A stretch of DNA of 64,000 bases from Nocardia colli (GTDB lineage Bacteria; Actinomycetota; Actinomycetes; Mycobacteriales; Mycobacteriaceae): NCBI RefSeq assembly GCF_008704205.1, contig NZ_VXLC01000013.1, positions 20,496 to 84,495 of the forward strand. Reading direction: 5' to 3'. Shown here one piece after another: positions 9,125 through 18,708 of the stretch. Both the position numbers and the translations under genes were made by a program. Each line of letters starts with the position of its first letter. The first letter of the stretch is position 1. Below the pieces are notes generated by a model. That model worked only from the letters and a program-made list of their open reading frames with translations, was not told the DNA's origin and did not search any database.

Positions 9125-12100
9125 TCATGGGCGGCTCCGCAGGCGCAGGCCGCGAGGCGTCGCGGAGAAGCCCGCTTCGGTCAGGAAGCCCGCGAAGGTG
9201 TTGCCGTGCACGGTTTCTCCGTCCACGCGGTCGATGACGAGGGAGTCGACGCGGCGGTGGTGCACCAGATCGGCCAGGGCGCGGGCGGCGGATTGACGGG
9301 CGTCGGGGTCCTCGGTGAACGTCAGCAGGGTCTTGCCGCCGCGTTCGAGGTAGAGCACCAGCTCGCCGTCGACGAGGACGACCAGCGCACCGGCCTTTCG
9401 GCCGGGTCGATGTCCGCCGTCGCCATCGCCTTTCGGCCAGGTCAGGCCGGCGCCATAGGGATTGGCCGGATCGCACGCCGCCAACGCGAGCGCCTTCCCG
9501 GTCTGTGGCCTGGTATCGCCGGGACGGCTGCGCTCGGCATCGAAGGACCGCAGGCGATCCACCACATCGGTGGTGGAGAACTGGGCGCCGCCGAGTGAAT
9601 CGATGAAATACCCACGGCGGCAACGGCCGCGATCCTCGAACTCGGTGAGCACGCGATACATCAGCGCGAAGCCGCCGGGCACGCCCTCGTTCTGCACCGA
9701 CCCGCGGGTCAGCACGCCGTATCGCTCCAGCAGCATGTCCGCCGTCGCGTGCGCCCGGACGGTGTTGTCCGCCACCCGCTCCGGCAGCAGCGACCAGCGC
9801 CCCGCCACCGCGGGCGGGCCGGATCGGCTCGGCATGCTCGGGCGCGGCAGATAGGCCCGGCCACGCGGCGCACGCCGCGGCGTCCGATGGGCGGTGGTGG
9901 TTCGTGCGGTGCCCGACAGCATGGCGCGCACCGGCGCGAACGTGTCGCCGGAAACCATTCCGGCCCAGACCAATTCCCACAGCGCCGCCGCCACCTGGGT
10001 GTCGTCGAGCAAGCCGGTCGCATCGGAGAGCTGCCGGAAGAAGTACGCGCCACCGCCGTGTGGCACCGGTATCGGGGTTTCCGCGGCGGCCGGGAGGGCG
10101 AGGGAGGCGCCGAGCGCGGTGAGCAGGTTCAGCTGCACCTCGGACAATTCGATGTCGTCGGGCGGCGCCAGGGTGAACGGAGCCTGATCGGTCAGATGGA
10201 GCGCGACCCAGCCGTCCTTGGTGGTGATCGATCCGTGGCCGGACCAGAGGACCTCCCCGGTGGCCATCAGCTCGTCCAGCATGGCGGGGGAGTAGTCGCG
10301 AACCCGGGCGGGCAGGATCAGCGACTCCCAGGCCGAAGCCGGAATCGGCACGCCCGCAAGTTGTTCCACGACGGTGGCGACACCGTCGACGCCGCGCAGT
10401 TCGCCGCTGCCGATGTGCTGCCAGGACGGCAGGAACCGGCCGAAGGTGGCCGTCGAGACCGGCTCGACCTCGTGCCGCGCGGCGGCGAGCGAGCGGCGGC
10501 GCAACCGGCGCAGCACCTGCGCGTCACACCATTCCGAGCCCACCGCGCCGGGCGTGAATTCGCCCTCCACGATGCGCTTTTCGGTGATCAGGCGGTGCAG
10601 TGCGGTGGCGACCACGGCGGTGCCCAGTCCGAAGCGGGCGGCCACCGCCTCGGTATCGAACGGTCCGTGCGTGCGGGCGAACCGGCCGACCAGATCACCG
10701 AGCGGATCGGCGACGGGTTCGATGAAGGCCGCCGGAGTGCCGATCGGCAGCGGGACGCCGAGCGCGTCGCGCAGCCGGGACGCGTCCTCCACAGCCACCC
10801 ACCAGCTCTGGCCGGCGAACGTAACCTCTAGGGCGCGGCGCGATTTCACCAGCTCGGCACACCACTGCGTCGGATCGTCGACGCAACGTTCGGCCGCCTC
10901 CGCCGCGGTCAGCGGCCCGAGCAATCGCAGCAGATCGGCCAGGCCTTCGGCATCGCGAGCGTGGCGTTCCGGGGTGAGCCGCTGAAGCTCCAGCTCGGTC
11001 TGCTCGATGACCGAACCGTCCAGCAGCTCACGCAGTTCCACCCGCCCGAGCAGCTCGGCGAGCAACCCCGAGTCGAGCGACAGCGCGGCCGCACGGCGCT
11101 CGGCCAGCGGGCTGTCCCCGTCGTACATGAACTGCCCGATGTAGTCGAACAGCAGGGAATTGGCGAACGGCGACGGCGTCGCGGTCTCCACCTCGACGAG
11201 GCGCAGCTGGCGGCGCGCCACCCGGCCGAGCAGGTCGCGCAGCGACGGCAGATCGTAGACGTCGCGCAGGCATTCGCGCACCGTCTCCAGCAGGATCGGG
11301 AAGTCGGGGAACTTCCGCGCCACGTCGAGCAGCTGCGCGGAGCGTTGCCGCTGCTGCCACAGCGGGGCGCGCTTGCCGGGATCGCGCCGCGGCAGCAGCA
11401 GTGCGCGCGCGGCGCACTCGCGGAAGCGGGACGCGAACAGTGAGGAGCCGCCGACCTGTTCGGTGACGATGTCGTCGATCTCGTCGGGTTCGAAGACGAA
11501 CAGCTCGGCGCCGGGCGGGTCGTCGGTGGTGTCCGGCAGCCGCACCACGATGCCGTCGTCGGAGGCGTTCGGCGCGGCGTCGACGCCGAACCGTTCGCGC
11601 AGCCGCGCGCCGATGGCCAGCGCCCACGGCGCGTGCACGGGCAGCCCGTATGGCGAGTGCAGCACCAAGCGCCAGTCGCCGAGTTCGTCCCGGAAGCGCT
11701 CCACCACCAGCGTTTTGTCGGTGGGCAGATGTCCGGTGGCGGTTCGTTGCTCGTCCAGCAGGCTGCCGAGGTTCGCGGTGGCGAACGCGTCCAAACCGGC
11801 CGCCGAGGTGAGCTTTTCCAGATTCTCCGGGTGCTGGCCGACCTTCCGCACGAATTCGCCGAGCGCGCCACCGAGCTCGGCGGGCCGGCCCAGTCCGTCG
11901 CCGTGCCAGAACGGCAGCCGGCCCGGCTGCCCGAACGCGGGCGTCACCAGCACCCGGTCGAAGGTGATCTCCTCGATCCGCCAGCTGGTCGCGCCGAGCG
12001 CGAACACGTCGCCGACCCGCGACTCGTAGACCATCTCCTCGTCGAGTTCGCCGACCCGGGAAGCCTTTTCGCCGACCATGTAGACCGCGAACAAACCACG

Positions 12101-13666
12101 GTCCGGGATCGCGCCGCCCGAGGTCACCGCGAGTCGCTGCGCGCCGGGCCGCCCGGTGAGCGTGCCCGCGTCCCGGTCCCACACCAATCGCGGTCGCAGC
12201 TCGGCGAACTCGTCCGACGGATACCGGCCGGCCAGCAGATCCAGCACCGACTCGTACGCCGAACGCGGCAGCGCCGCATAGCTTCCGGTGCCGCGCACGA
12301 TGTCGAACCAGGCGTCCACGTCGATCGGCTCGAGCGCGCACGCCGCCACGGTCTGCTGCGCCAGCACATCCAGCGGATGCGCCGGAATCTGGATCGCCTC
12401 GATCTGCCCGGATGTCATCCGCTGCGCGGCCACCGCACAGTGGATGACATCGGTGCGATGCTTCGGAAACAGCACACCGCGCGAGATCTCGCCGACCTGA
12501 TGCCCGGCCCGCCCGACCCGCTGCAACCCGCTCGCCACCGACGGCGGCGCCTCGACCTGGACCACGAGATCGACCGCGCCCATATCGATCCCGAGCTCGA
12601 GGCTGCTGGTCGCCACCACGCAGCGCAACCGCCCGCTCTTCAGGTCGTCCTCGATGTAGGCGCGCTGTTCCTTGCTCACCGATCCGTGGTGCGCCCTGGC
12701 CAGCAGCGGGCTGGCACCGTGGATCACTTCGGTCGCCGCACCGAGCTGGGCCGGCGGCTTGTGTTCGGTCTCCACCGCTTCGCCGAGCCGGGCCGCGTAG
12801 GTCTCGTTGAGCCGCGCGGTGAGCCGTTCGGCCAGCCTGCGCGAGTTGGCGAACACGATCGAGGACCGGTGCTCCAGCACCAGATCCACGATGGCCTCGT
12901 CCACGTGCGGCCAGATCGAGCCGGGCTGATCGGAGTCGCCGGGTTCGGTCATGTCCGCCACCGGCACCCGGACGGACAGGTCGAAGGTCTTCGGCGCGGG
13001 CGGCGCGACGATGGTGATCGGCGCGTTGCCGACCAGGAACCGGCCGACCTCGTCCGGCGGCCGCACGGTGGCCGACAGACCGATCCGTTGCGCGGGTCGC
13101 TCCGTGAGCAGATCCAGCCGAGCCAACGACAGCGCCAGATGTGAGCCGCGTTTCGATCCGGCGATCGCGTGCACCTCGTCCACGATCACGGTGCCCACGT
13201 TCCGCAGCGTCTCCTTGGCCGCGGAGGTGAGCATGAGGAACAGCGATTCGGGCGTGGTGATCAGAATGTCCGGCGGCGTGCGCTGCATCGTCCGGCGCTC
13301 GGACGCGCTGGTATCCCCGGACCGCACCCCGACGGTGATCTCCGGCGGATCCAGCCCGAGCCGCTTGGCCGTCTGCGTCACACCCACCAGCGGGGCCCGC
13401 AGATTGCGCTCCACGTCCACCGCGAGCGCCTTGAGCGGCGAGACGTACAACACCGCGGTCCCGGCCCGCTCCGGCGATTTCTGCCGGGTGGCCAGCTGAT
13501 CGATCGCCCACAGGAACGCCGACAACGTCTTGCCGGACCCGGTCGGCGCGATCACCAGCGTGTGCTCGCCCGCCGCGATCGCCGCCCACGCACCCAGCTG
13601 AGCGGACGTCGGCGCCGGGAAGGCGCCGTCGAACCACTCCTGGGTAGCGGGGGAGAACTGAGCCAT
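9125..13666 (-). CDS. lhr: Lhr-family ATP-dependent helicase
   Basis: Large superfamily 2 DNA helicase of about 1513 residues, the usual length for actinobacterial Lhr. Motif I is APTGSGKTLSAF, motif II is DEVHA, motif III is LSATV; later come LRCVVATSSLELGIDMG and QRVGRAGHQ (motifs V and VI). The winged-helix and Lhr C-terminal domains follow. It acts in DNA repair, and nei2 lies directly downstream. I prefer the ATG at 13664-13666 (MAQFSPATQEWF); a GTG at 13681 would add five residues. Confidence 0.93.
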   Translation of the reverse strand: MAQFSPATQEWFDGAFPAPTSAQLGAWAAIAAGEHTLVIAPTGSGKTLSAFLWAIDQLATRQKSPERAGTAVLYVSPLKALAVDVERNLRAPLVGVTQTAKRLGLDPPEITVGVRSGDTSASERRTMQRTPPDILITTPESLFLMLTSAAKETLRNVGTVIVDEVHAIAGSKRGSHLALSLARLDLLTERPAQRIGLSATVRPPDEVGRFLVGNAPITIVAPPAPKTFDLSVRVPVADMTEPGDSDQPGSIWPHVDEAIVDLVLEHRSSIVFANSRRLAERLTARLNETYAARLGEAVETEHKPPAQLGAATEVIHGASPLLARAHHGSVSKEQRAYIEDDLKSGRLRCVVATSSLELGIDMGAVDLVVQVEAPPSVASGLQRVGRAGHQVGEISRGVLFPKHRTDVIHCAVAAQRMTSGQIEAIQIPAHPLDVLAQQTVAACALEPIDVDAWFDIVRGTGSYAALPRSAYESVLDLLAGRYPSDEFAELRPRLVWDRDAGTLTGRPGAQRLAVTSGGAIPDRGLFAVYMVGEKASRVGELDEEMVYESRVGDVFALGATSWRIEEITFDRVLVTPAFGQPGRLPFWHGDGLGRPAELGGALGEFVRKVGQHPENLEKLTSAAGLDAFATANLGSLLDEQRTATGHLPTDKTLVVERFRDELGDWRLVLHSPYGLPVHAPWALAIGARLRERFGVDAAPNASDDGIVVRLPDTTDDPPGAELFVFEPDEIDDIVTEQVGGSSLFASRFRECAARALLLPRRDPGKRAPLWQQRQRSAQLLDVARKFPDFPILLETVRECLRDVYDLPSLRDLLGRVARRQLRLVEVETATPSPFANSLLFDYIGQFMYDGDSPLAERRAAALSLDSGLLAELLGRVELRELLDGSVIEQTELELQRLTPERHARDAEGLADLLRLLGPLTAAEAAERCVDDPTQWCAELVKSRRALEVTFAGQSWWVAVEDASRLRDALGVPLPIGTPAAFIEPVADPLGDLVGRFARTHGPFDTEAVAARFGLGTAVVATALHRLITEKRIVEGEFTPGAVGSEWCDAQVLRRLRRRSLAAARHEVEPVSTATFGRFLPSWQHIGSGELRGVDGVATVVEQLAGVPIPASAWESLILPARVRDYSPAMLDELMATGEVLWSGHGSITTKDGWVALHLTDQAPFTLAPPDDIELSEVQLNLLTALGASLALPAAAETPIPVPHGGGAYFFRQLSDATGLLDDTQVAAALWELVWAGMVSGDTFAPVRAMLSGTARTTTAHRTPRRAPRGRAYLPRPSMPSRSGPPAVAGRWSLLPERVADNTVRAHATADMLLERYGVLTRGSVQNEGVPGGFALMYRVLTEFEDRGRCRRGYFIDSLGGAQFSTTDVVDRLRSFDAERSRPGDTRPQTGKALALAACDPANPYGAGLTWPKGDGDGGHRPGRKAGALVVLVDGELVLYLERGGKTLLTFTEDPDARQSAARALADLVHHRRVDSLVIDRVDGETVHGNTFAGFLTEAGFSATPRGLRLRSRP

Positions 13667-13790
13667 GGCATCAGTGTGCACCGAGGCACCGACAACCTGA
13701 TCAGCGTTGCAGGCAACCGGTGCACCTCAATCTGGCCTGAATTCCCAGAGAGGTGGAACAGGCTTATGCGCATAGTCGTACGCTTCGTGC

Positions 13791-14336
13791 GTGCAAAAGG
13801 TGCTCAGACTCGACCTGGTCAGCCATGGCATGACCGAGGCGATGCGGAAGGCACGTTTTCCAGTCGACGAATCGCTGACCGAAGCCGGCCGCCGGGCCAT
13901 TTCCGGATGTACGCCGCTCGCCGCGCCCCGGGTGCTCACCGGACCCGAGCGCCGGACCGTCGAGACGGCGGCGCTGCTGGGCCTGCCCGGCGACGAGGAC
14001 ACCCGACTACGCGACCTCGACGCGGGCGCGTGGCGGGGCGGGGCACTGATGTCGGTGCCGCAGGACGAGCTCTACGCGTGGCTCACCGACCCGATGTTCC
14101 GCGGCCACGGCGGCGAATCCGTGGTGGACGTGATCGAACGGACCAGGTATTGGATGGCCGAGATCGCGTCGGAGGGAAAGTCGACCATCGCGGTCACCCA
14201 TCCCGCCGTCATCCGCGCGGCCCTGCTGGTGACCCTGGACGCGCCGCCGAAATCGTTCTGGCGGATCGACATTCCGCCGGGCAGCGTCACCCGCCTGCAC
14301 TACCGCGGCGAATGGACCCTGCATTTCACGGCGTGA
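13791..14336 (+). CDS. Histidine phosphatase superfamily protein with altered RHG motif
   Basis: A 181-residue phosphoglycerate-mutase-fold protein. The first motif, normally RHG, reads SHG (DLVSHGMTEAM). The phospho-accepting histidine is kept but the first phosphate-binding arginine is Ser. A later phosphate-binding arginine is present in GPERRTVETAALL, and the second histidine lies in IAVTHPAVIRAALL. The GTG at 13791 begins the frame. Substrate unknown; the change may reduce or alter phosphatase activity. Its 3' end overlaps the convergent TetR gene by 11 bp. Confidence 0.82.
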   Translation: MQKVLRLDLVSHGMTEAMRKARFPVDESLTEAGRRAISGCTPLAAPRVLTGPERRTVETAALLGLPGDEDTRLRDLDAGAWRGGALMSVPQDELYAWLTDPMFRGHGGESVVDVIERTRYWMAEIASEGKSTIAVTHPAVIRAALLVTLDAPPKSFWRIDIPPGSVTRLHYRGEWTLHFTA

Positions 14337-14952
14337 CCGTGCCTTTCGTGGCGAGCGGTCCGGCGCCGAGGGTGACCAGCAAGCGGACCGCGTCGGTGAT
14401 CAGCCGGGCCGGGATGGACGGGTCGATGGCGCGCTGCATGCCGAGGCCGATGCCCATGCTGAGGATGCCCGTCGCGGCATCCTCGGGCGCCACCGGCAGC
14501 TCGATGCCGATCGTGTCGGCCAGCGTCTGCACCTGCGCGGCCACCGCGCCGCGCACCACGCTCAGGCTCGACACCAGTGCCGCCTGCAACGCCGGATCGT
14601 CGCGGGAGACGGTCGCGAACTCGAATTCGAGCATGGTCCAGCCGACGTCGCCGACGGTCCGCTCGGCCCACTCCTGAAATCGCTCCAGCTGTTCTTCGAA
14701 GCTGTCGCCCGCCGCCAGCAGGTCGGTCACCTCGCCGAACTTGGTCGCGTGGATCAGCTCGATCACCTCGAGGCCGAGCTCCTTCTTGGTGCGGAAGTTC
14801 GAGTACACGGCGCCCTTGGAGTAGCCGGCCTCCTCGGCCACCCGCTCCAGGCTGGTGCTCGCGTAGCCGTCGGCCAGGAACAGGTCGCGTGCCGTGGCGA
14901 TCAGGTCAGCGCGGGTGCGGGCCTGGCTCTCGGACCGGGTCAGTCGTGCCAT
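14326..14952 (-). CDS. TetR-family regulator, divergent from patatin-SDR operon
   Basis: A 208-residue TetR protein. The N-terminal helix-turn-helix (TRADLIATARDLFLADGYA ... SLERVAEEAGYSKGAVYSNF) is followed by a TetR C-terminal ligand domain. It is transcribed away from the patatin/SDR operon, and the spacer of about 70 bp contains the palindrome at 14983-14995, its probable operator. It most likely represses the divergent lipid-metabolism pair. Confidence 0.9.
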   Translation of the reverse strand: MARLTRSESQARTRADLIATARDLFLADGYASTSLERVAEEAGYSKGAVYSNFRTKKELGLEVIELIHATKFGEVTDLLAAGDSFEEQLERFQEWAERTVGDVGWTMLEFEFATVSRDDPALQAALVSSLSVVRGAVAAQVQTLADTIGIELPVAPEDAATGILSMGIGLGMQRAIDPSIPARLITDAVRLLVTLGAGPLATKGTVTP

Positions 14953-14982
14953 GCCGTGATTCTACGTACCGTCAGATTTGGG

Positions 14983-14995
14983 ATACCACTGGTAT
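14983..14995. promoter_or_regulatory. Palindromic candidate TetR operator
   Basis: Perfect palindrome ATACCA-C-TGGTAT in the intergenic space between the divergent TetR gene (start 14952) and the patatin gene (start 15021). Position and symmetry fit a site for the neighbouring repressor, controlling both directions. Confidence 0.6.
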
Positions 14996-15020
14996 TTGAA
15001 TTCTGTTAGTGTTTGGAACC

Positions 15021-15968
15021 ATGGGTAACAACAACGGGACGCAGCGACGCGGCCTGGCCATCGGTTGCGGTGGCACGCTCGGCGCCGCGTGGATCGTCGC
15101 GGCGCTGGCCGCGGTCCGCGACGCGCTCGACTGGGATCCCCGCGAGGCCGACGTGCTGATCGGGACGTCGGCGGGCGCGGAGCACGTGACCATGCTCGGC
15201 AGCGGCGTCTCGGTGGACGAGCTGATCGCCATGCAGGACGGCACGTCCACGAATCCGATCCTGTCGGCGCACATGCGGTCCGGACCCGGACGCTTCCCGC
15301 CGATCCCGCGTCCACGGCTCGGCTCGGTGCGGCTTCCGTTGCGCCGCACCGGCTCCGGGCAGGCGCTGCTCACCGCGGGCAGCGGGCTGCTGCCGGTCGG
15401 CAGCGGGGACGCGGGCTGGCTGGAGCAGCTGGCCGAGCGGCTCAACCCCGGACGCCCCTGGGTTTCGCATCCGGCTACCTGGCTGGTCGGCATGGATTAC
15501 GCGACGGGAGAACGGATTCCGTTCGGATCACCCGACGCGCCGACCGCGCCGCTCGGCGCCGCCTTGCGCGCGTCCTGGGCAGTACCCGGCTGGTTTCCGC
15601 CGGTACCCATCGCCGGCCGCCGCTTCATCGACGGCGGCGCCGGCTCGACCGCCTCGGTGGACCTGCTGATTCCGGAAAAGCTGGACGAGGTCGTGGTGCT
15701 CGCGCCGATGGCCTCCACCGGCAAGCTCCCCGCCACCAGCGCGGGTCACTTCCTCGAACGGCAGATGCGAAACCGCATGAGCGCCAAGCTCGATGCCGAG
15801 ATCGCCCAGTTGCGCGCGACCGGAACCAAGGTCCTGCGCCTCGACGCCACCGCAGAGGACCTCGCGGTGATGGGCCCGAACTTCATGGACGGCCGCCGCC
15901 GCCTCGACACCTTCCAGCACAGTCTGCGCAGCACTCGCCGTGCGCTCGAACAAGGAGCCTTCGCATGA
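15021..15968 (+). CDS. Patatin-like phospholipase
   Basis: Serine lipase of the patatin family, about 315 residues. An oxyanion-hole glycine motif GCGGTLGAAW lies near the N-terminus, the nucleophile elbow GTSAG (G-x-S-x-G) about residue 50, and the catalytic Asp in FIDGGAGSTAS (DGG/A motif). It hydrolyses acyl esters of lipids. The ATG at 15021 is preferred; a GTG at 15009 would add four residues. The stop overlaps the SDR start (ATGA), forming an operon. Confidence 0.88.
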   Translation: MGNNNGTQRRGLAIGCGGTLGAAWIVAALAAVRDALDWDPREADVLIGTSAGAEHVTMLGSGVSVDELIAMQDGTSTNPILSAHMRSGPGRFPPIPRPRLGSVRLPLRRTGSGQALLTAGSGLLPVGSGDAGWLEQLAERLNPGRPWVSHPATWLVGMDYATGERIPFGSPDAPTAPLGAALRASWAVPGWFPPVPIAGRRFIDGGAGSTASVDLLIPEKLDEVVVLAPMASTGKLPATSAGHFLERQMRNRMSAKLDAEIAQLRATGTKVLRLDATAEDLAVMGPNFMDGRRRLDTFQHSLRSTRRALEQGAFA

Positions 15969-16801
15969 GAATTCTCGGTCACGGATACCCCGGCTTCGAC
16001 CTGAAGGGCGCGCGGGTCCTGATCACCGGCGCCGGTCGCGGCATCGGCCAGTCCACCGCGGAACTGTTCGCGGCCAAGGGATCCGAGGTGGTGATCGCCG
16101 ACGTCGACACGGTCGCCGCCGAAACCGCCGCCGCCGCGATCGGCGCCGAGTCCTACGAGCTGGACGTGCGCTCGCGCGGCCAGTGGGACAAGGTGATCGC
16201 CGATCTCGGCCACGTCGACGTCCTGGTCAACAATGCCGGCGTCATGCCGGCGGGTTCGTTCCTCGACGAGCCGGATGTGGTGGGGCAGGCCACGATCGAC
16301 ATCAACGTCTGGGGCCTCATCCACGGCATGCGCTCGGTCGCGCCCGGCATGATCGAGCGCGGCCGCGGCCACATCGTCAACGTGGCCTCGCTGGCGGGCA
16401 AGATCCCGATCGCGGGTCTGGCCGTCTACAACGCGAGCAAGTTCGCCGCCGTAGGCCTTTCCGCCGCAACCCGTTTGGAGTTCGCGCCGCAGGGGGTCAG
16501 CGTCAGCTGCGTCATGCCGTCGGCCGTGCGTACTCGCCTGTCCTCCGGCCTCACCCTCGGCCACGGCATGCCCACGGTCGACCCCGAAGACGTCGCCGCC
16601 GCCATCCTGCGCACCGTCTCCACCCGCAAGGGTGAGGTAGCCGTCCCGAGCTACCTCGGCCCGATCGACCTGGCCGTGGCGGCCACCCCGGAACGCGCGA
16701 TGCGCCTGGTCCGTCGCCTCATCGACGGCGACCGCGCCCTGCACCCCGCCGACGAGAAGACCCGCGCCGAATACGAAGACCAGGTCCGCTCCATCAGCTG
16801 A
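15965..16801 (+). CDS. Short-chain dehydrogenase/reductase
   Basis: Classical SDR of 278 residues. The cofactor motif is TGAGRGIG, followed by an acidic residue after strand 2 (IADVD), which favours NAD(H). NNAG appears in VDVLVNNAGVMP, a catalytic Ser in VNVASLAG and the YxxxK pair in YNASK. Translation is coupled to the patatin gene by a 4-bp overlap. Substrate unknown, probably a lipid-derived alcohol or ketone. A bidirectional terminator follows. Confidence 0.9.
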   Translation: MRILGHGYPGFDLKGARVLITGAGRGIGQSTAELFAAKGSEVVIADVDTVAAETAAAAIGAESYELDVRSRGQWDKVIADLGHVDVLVNNAGVMPAGSFLDEPDVVGQATIDINVWGLIHGMRSVAPGMIERGRGHIVNVASLAGKIPIAGLAVYNASKFAAVGLSAATRLEFAPQGVSVSCVMPSAVRTRLSSGLTLGHGMPTVDPEDVAAAILRTVSTRKGEVAVPSYLGPIDLAVAATPERAMRLVRRLIDGDRALHPADEKTRAEYEDQVRSIS

Positions 16802-16813
16802 CGCGCAACGAAA

Positions 16814-16844
16814 AGTGGCCCCGGAGAATATCTCCGGGGCCACT
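16814..16844. terminator. Bidirectional terminator
   Basis: Perfect 14-bp stem agtggccccggaga (16814-16827) and tctccggggccact (16831-16844) with the 3-nt loop ata. It lies between the convergent SDR gene (stop 16801) and the lipase gene (stop 16857). Confidence 0.85.
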
Positions 16845-16856
16845 CTCAGTCGTGGG

Positions 16857-18044
16857 TCAGCAGGTGGTCGGGGCCGGTTCGCCGCGGAAGCGGGCCTCCA
16901 CGTAGTTCCAGGCCTGGACGAAACCCGCAGCGGCCGTGGTCAAGTGCTCCGCTATCTCGTAGGGGTGGAACTCGACTTTGGCGCCCGCCTTGCAATAGCG
17001 GTCGACCACTTCCTCCACCGGCGGGAAGAAGGTCATCTCGTCGAAGCGTCCCTGCCAGATGTAGGTGGGCATGGTGGGAACGCCGTCGAAGTAGCGCAAG
17101 CTGTTCTCGCGCAACACCTGATGCGCGATCGGGCTGTCCATCAGGCTCTTCGTGGCGGCCATCTGCTCGGCGTTGCGGAACGCGCCGTGGAACAGCAGGA
17201 ACCGGCGGCAGGCGTCGTGGGTGAATTCGCGGAACCACAAACCGTTTTCGTTGAGCTGGTCCGACACCGGCAGCCGGTCCGGGTATTCGCGTTCCAGGCC
17301 CATCGCGGCGGCGAACGCCAGCCCGAAACCGGGGTGCGGCGCGAACCCGAGCGCCATCGCCATCTCTTCGAGGTCGGCGGGGATGCCGCCGGCGATCGAG
17401 GCGGTGATCTTCAGATCGGGCGCGTAGGTCGGCTGCAACGCGGCCGCCCACGCGGTGGCCATCCCGCCGCCGGAGTAACCGGCCAGGGCGACAGGCGAAT
17501 TGGCCAGACCGAGCTCCGACACCTTCTGCACGGCCTTGACGCTGTCCAGGGTCATCATGCCGCTGAGCCGCGCCGCACCGTAGGCCGAGGTGGGCCCGAG
17601 GTAGTCGGGCAGCGAGACCGCCCAGCCGCGCCCGATCGGCAGCATCGCGCCGACCGCGTCCTGCAATTCGCCGTTGAACAGCGAGCGCGACGGGTTGCAC
17701 TGGGTGCCCAGGGAATTGATCAGCGCCTGGTAGGAGACGAGCGGCGGGTGCTCGACGCCGTTGGGCAGCAAGACGGTGGTCACGCCCATCACCGGCTTGT
17801 TCTGCGAGTTGGTGGACCGGAAGGCGACCTGCCAGCCGGTGGTGCCGACATACAGGCCGGTGTCGATCTTGCGGGCGCGCACGACGTCGCCCGGCTTCAG
17901 CTCGGCTAAATCGGCGGGCGGTGCGTAGAACACATCCGGATCCGGTGTGGGATAGAGCGGTTGAGCGTTCGCGGGCAGGCCAAGCAGGCCGACCGAGACG
18001 ACGCTCAACAACAGGATCGCGATCCTGAATGGAACTCTCTGCAC
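16857..18044 (-). CDS. Secreted lipase (LIP family)
   Basis: Secreted alpha/beta-hydrolase of about 395 residues, like actinobacterial secretory lipases. The signal peptide (VPFRIAILLLSVVSVGLLGL ... ANAQ) is cleaved after about residue 27. The nucleophile elbow is GYSGGG. Candidate acid and base residues lie in the C-terminal third (GRFDEMTF and AEHLTTA). The GTG at 18042-18044 has GAAGGA upstream; the longer frame to 18326 has no ribosome site. It probably hydrolyses triacylglycerols or esters outside the cell. Confidence 0.88.
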   Translation of the reverse strand: MQRVPFRIAILLLSVVSVGLLGLPANAQPLYPTPDPDVFYAPPADLAELKPGDVVRARKIDTGLYVGTTGWQVAFRSTNSQNKPVMGVTTVLLPNGVEHPPLVSYQALINSLGTQCNPSRSLFNGELQDAVGAMLPIGRGWAVSLPDYLGPTSAYGAARLSGMMTLDSVKAVQKVSELGLANSPVALAGYSGGGMATAWAAALQPTYAPDLKITASIAGGIPADLEEMAMALGFAPHPGFGLAFAAAMGLEREYPDRLPVSDQLNENGLWFREFTHDACRRFLLFHGAFRNAEQMAATKSLMDSPIAHQVLRENSLRYFDGVPTMPTYIWQGRFDEMTFFPPVEEVVDRYCKAGAKVEFHPYEIAEHLTTAAAGFVQAWNYVEARFRGEPAPTTC

Positions 18045-18708
18045 GGTTTTCCTTCGAATCTCGGCCGTTATCGACTTGCCGACCCCGACACGCCTCGGCA
18101 ACTCGAACGGACCACCACTGCACTGGAAATCGCGGCGAACGTCATCGTTCGTCACGTGGACGGCGGGACATGTACGCACAGCCGAACCGAAGGTCGGACC
18201 GGCACACCACCTTTCGGCTCGACGACTGTGGGTTGCCACAAAAGTGGCACCATCCGCAGCGAACGTAGCGTCGCGGCTTCGGCTCCGCGCAACCGGGTCC
18301 GGCATATTGGACAATTCACAACGCATTTCCTGTGCGTTTGACCAAGATCACTAGCCACAACACCCCGCCTACGGCGTGCCATAGCCGACCGCTCTCGAAA
18401 TCAGTCCCATCCCACCAAAGCGTCACCGCCGAACGGGACCTCCCGGAGCCGTCACTCGGCGTTTGCCTCAGCCGGATCCCGTTTGCTGGACAAGATCGGC
18501 GAACCGTCCGGTCGGGAGCCTGGTGGTGGCGGTCACAGTAGACCTCACATCATGCATAGTGTGTGCCCATTCACATGGAAGCAAATTGCGCAGTATGCTC
18601 AATTTCTAGAGCGCCTATTGTTCAATTCGCGCTTCGAGGGCAGGGTAAAGGGCATCAAGTGCTCAACTAAGGCGGCGCCCGATCGGTGCCGGCCGGACGG
18701 GTGGATGT
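18045..18708. other. Intergenic region with AT-rich promoter area
   Basis: No convincing gene in these 664 bp. The left part must hold the promoter of the minus-strand lipase. The right part (about 18540-18640) is much more AT-rich than its surroundings and carries the dyad at 18583-18605, so it is the likely promoter/operator of the oxidoreductase gene. Confidence 0.6.
18583..18605. promoter_or_regulatory. Dyad symmetry upstream of the indolepyruvate oxidoreductase gene
   Basis: Near-perfect inverted repeat with arms aaattgcgca (18583-18592) and tgctcaattt (18596-18605) around gta; nine of ten positions pair. It lies about 100 bp before the start at 18709 in an AT-rich stretch. A regulator site, possibly Lrp/AsnC-type, is the reasonable guess; no adjacent regulator gene identifies the protein. 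Confidence 0.5.

Noticed and set aside
11028..13637. Long minus-strand frame overlapping lhr in another frame
   Set aside because: Same strand as lhr but Arg/Gly/Ala-rich frame-shift shadow; lhr motifs are in the other frame.
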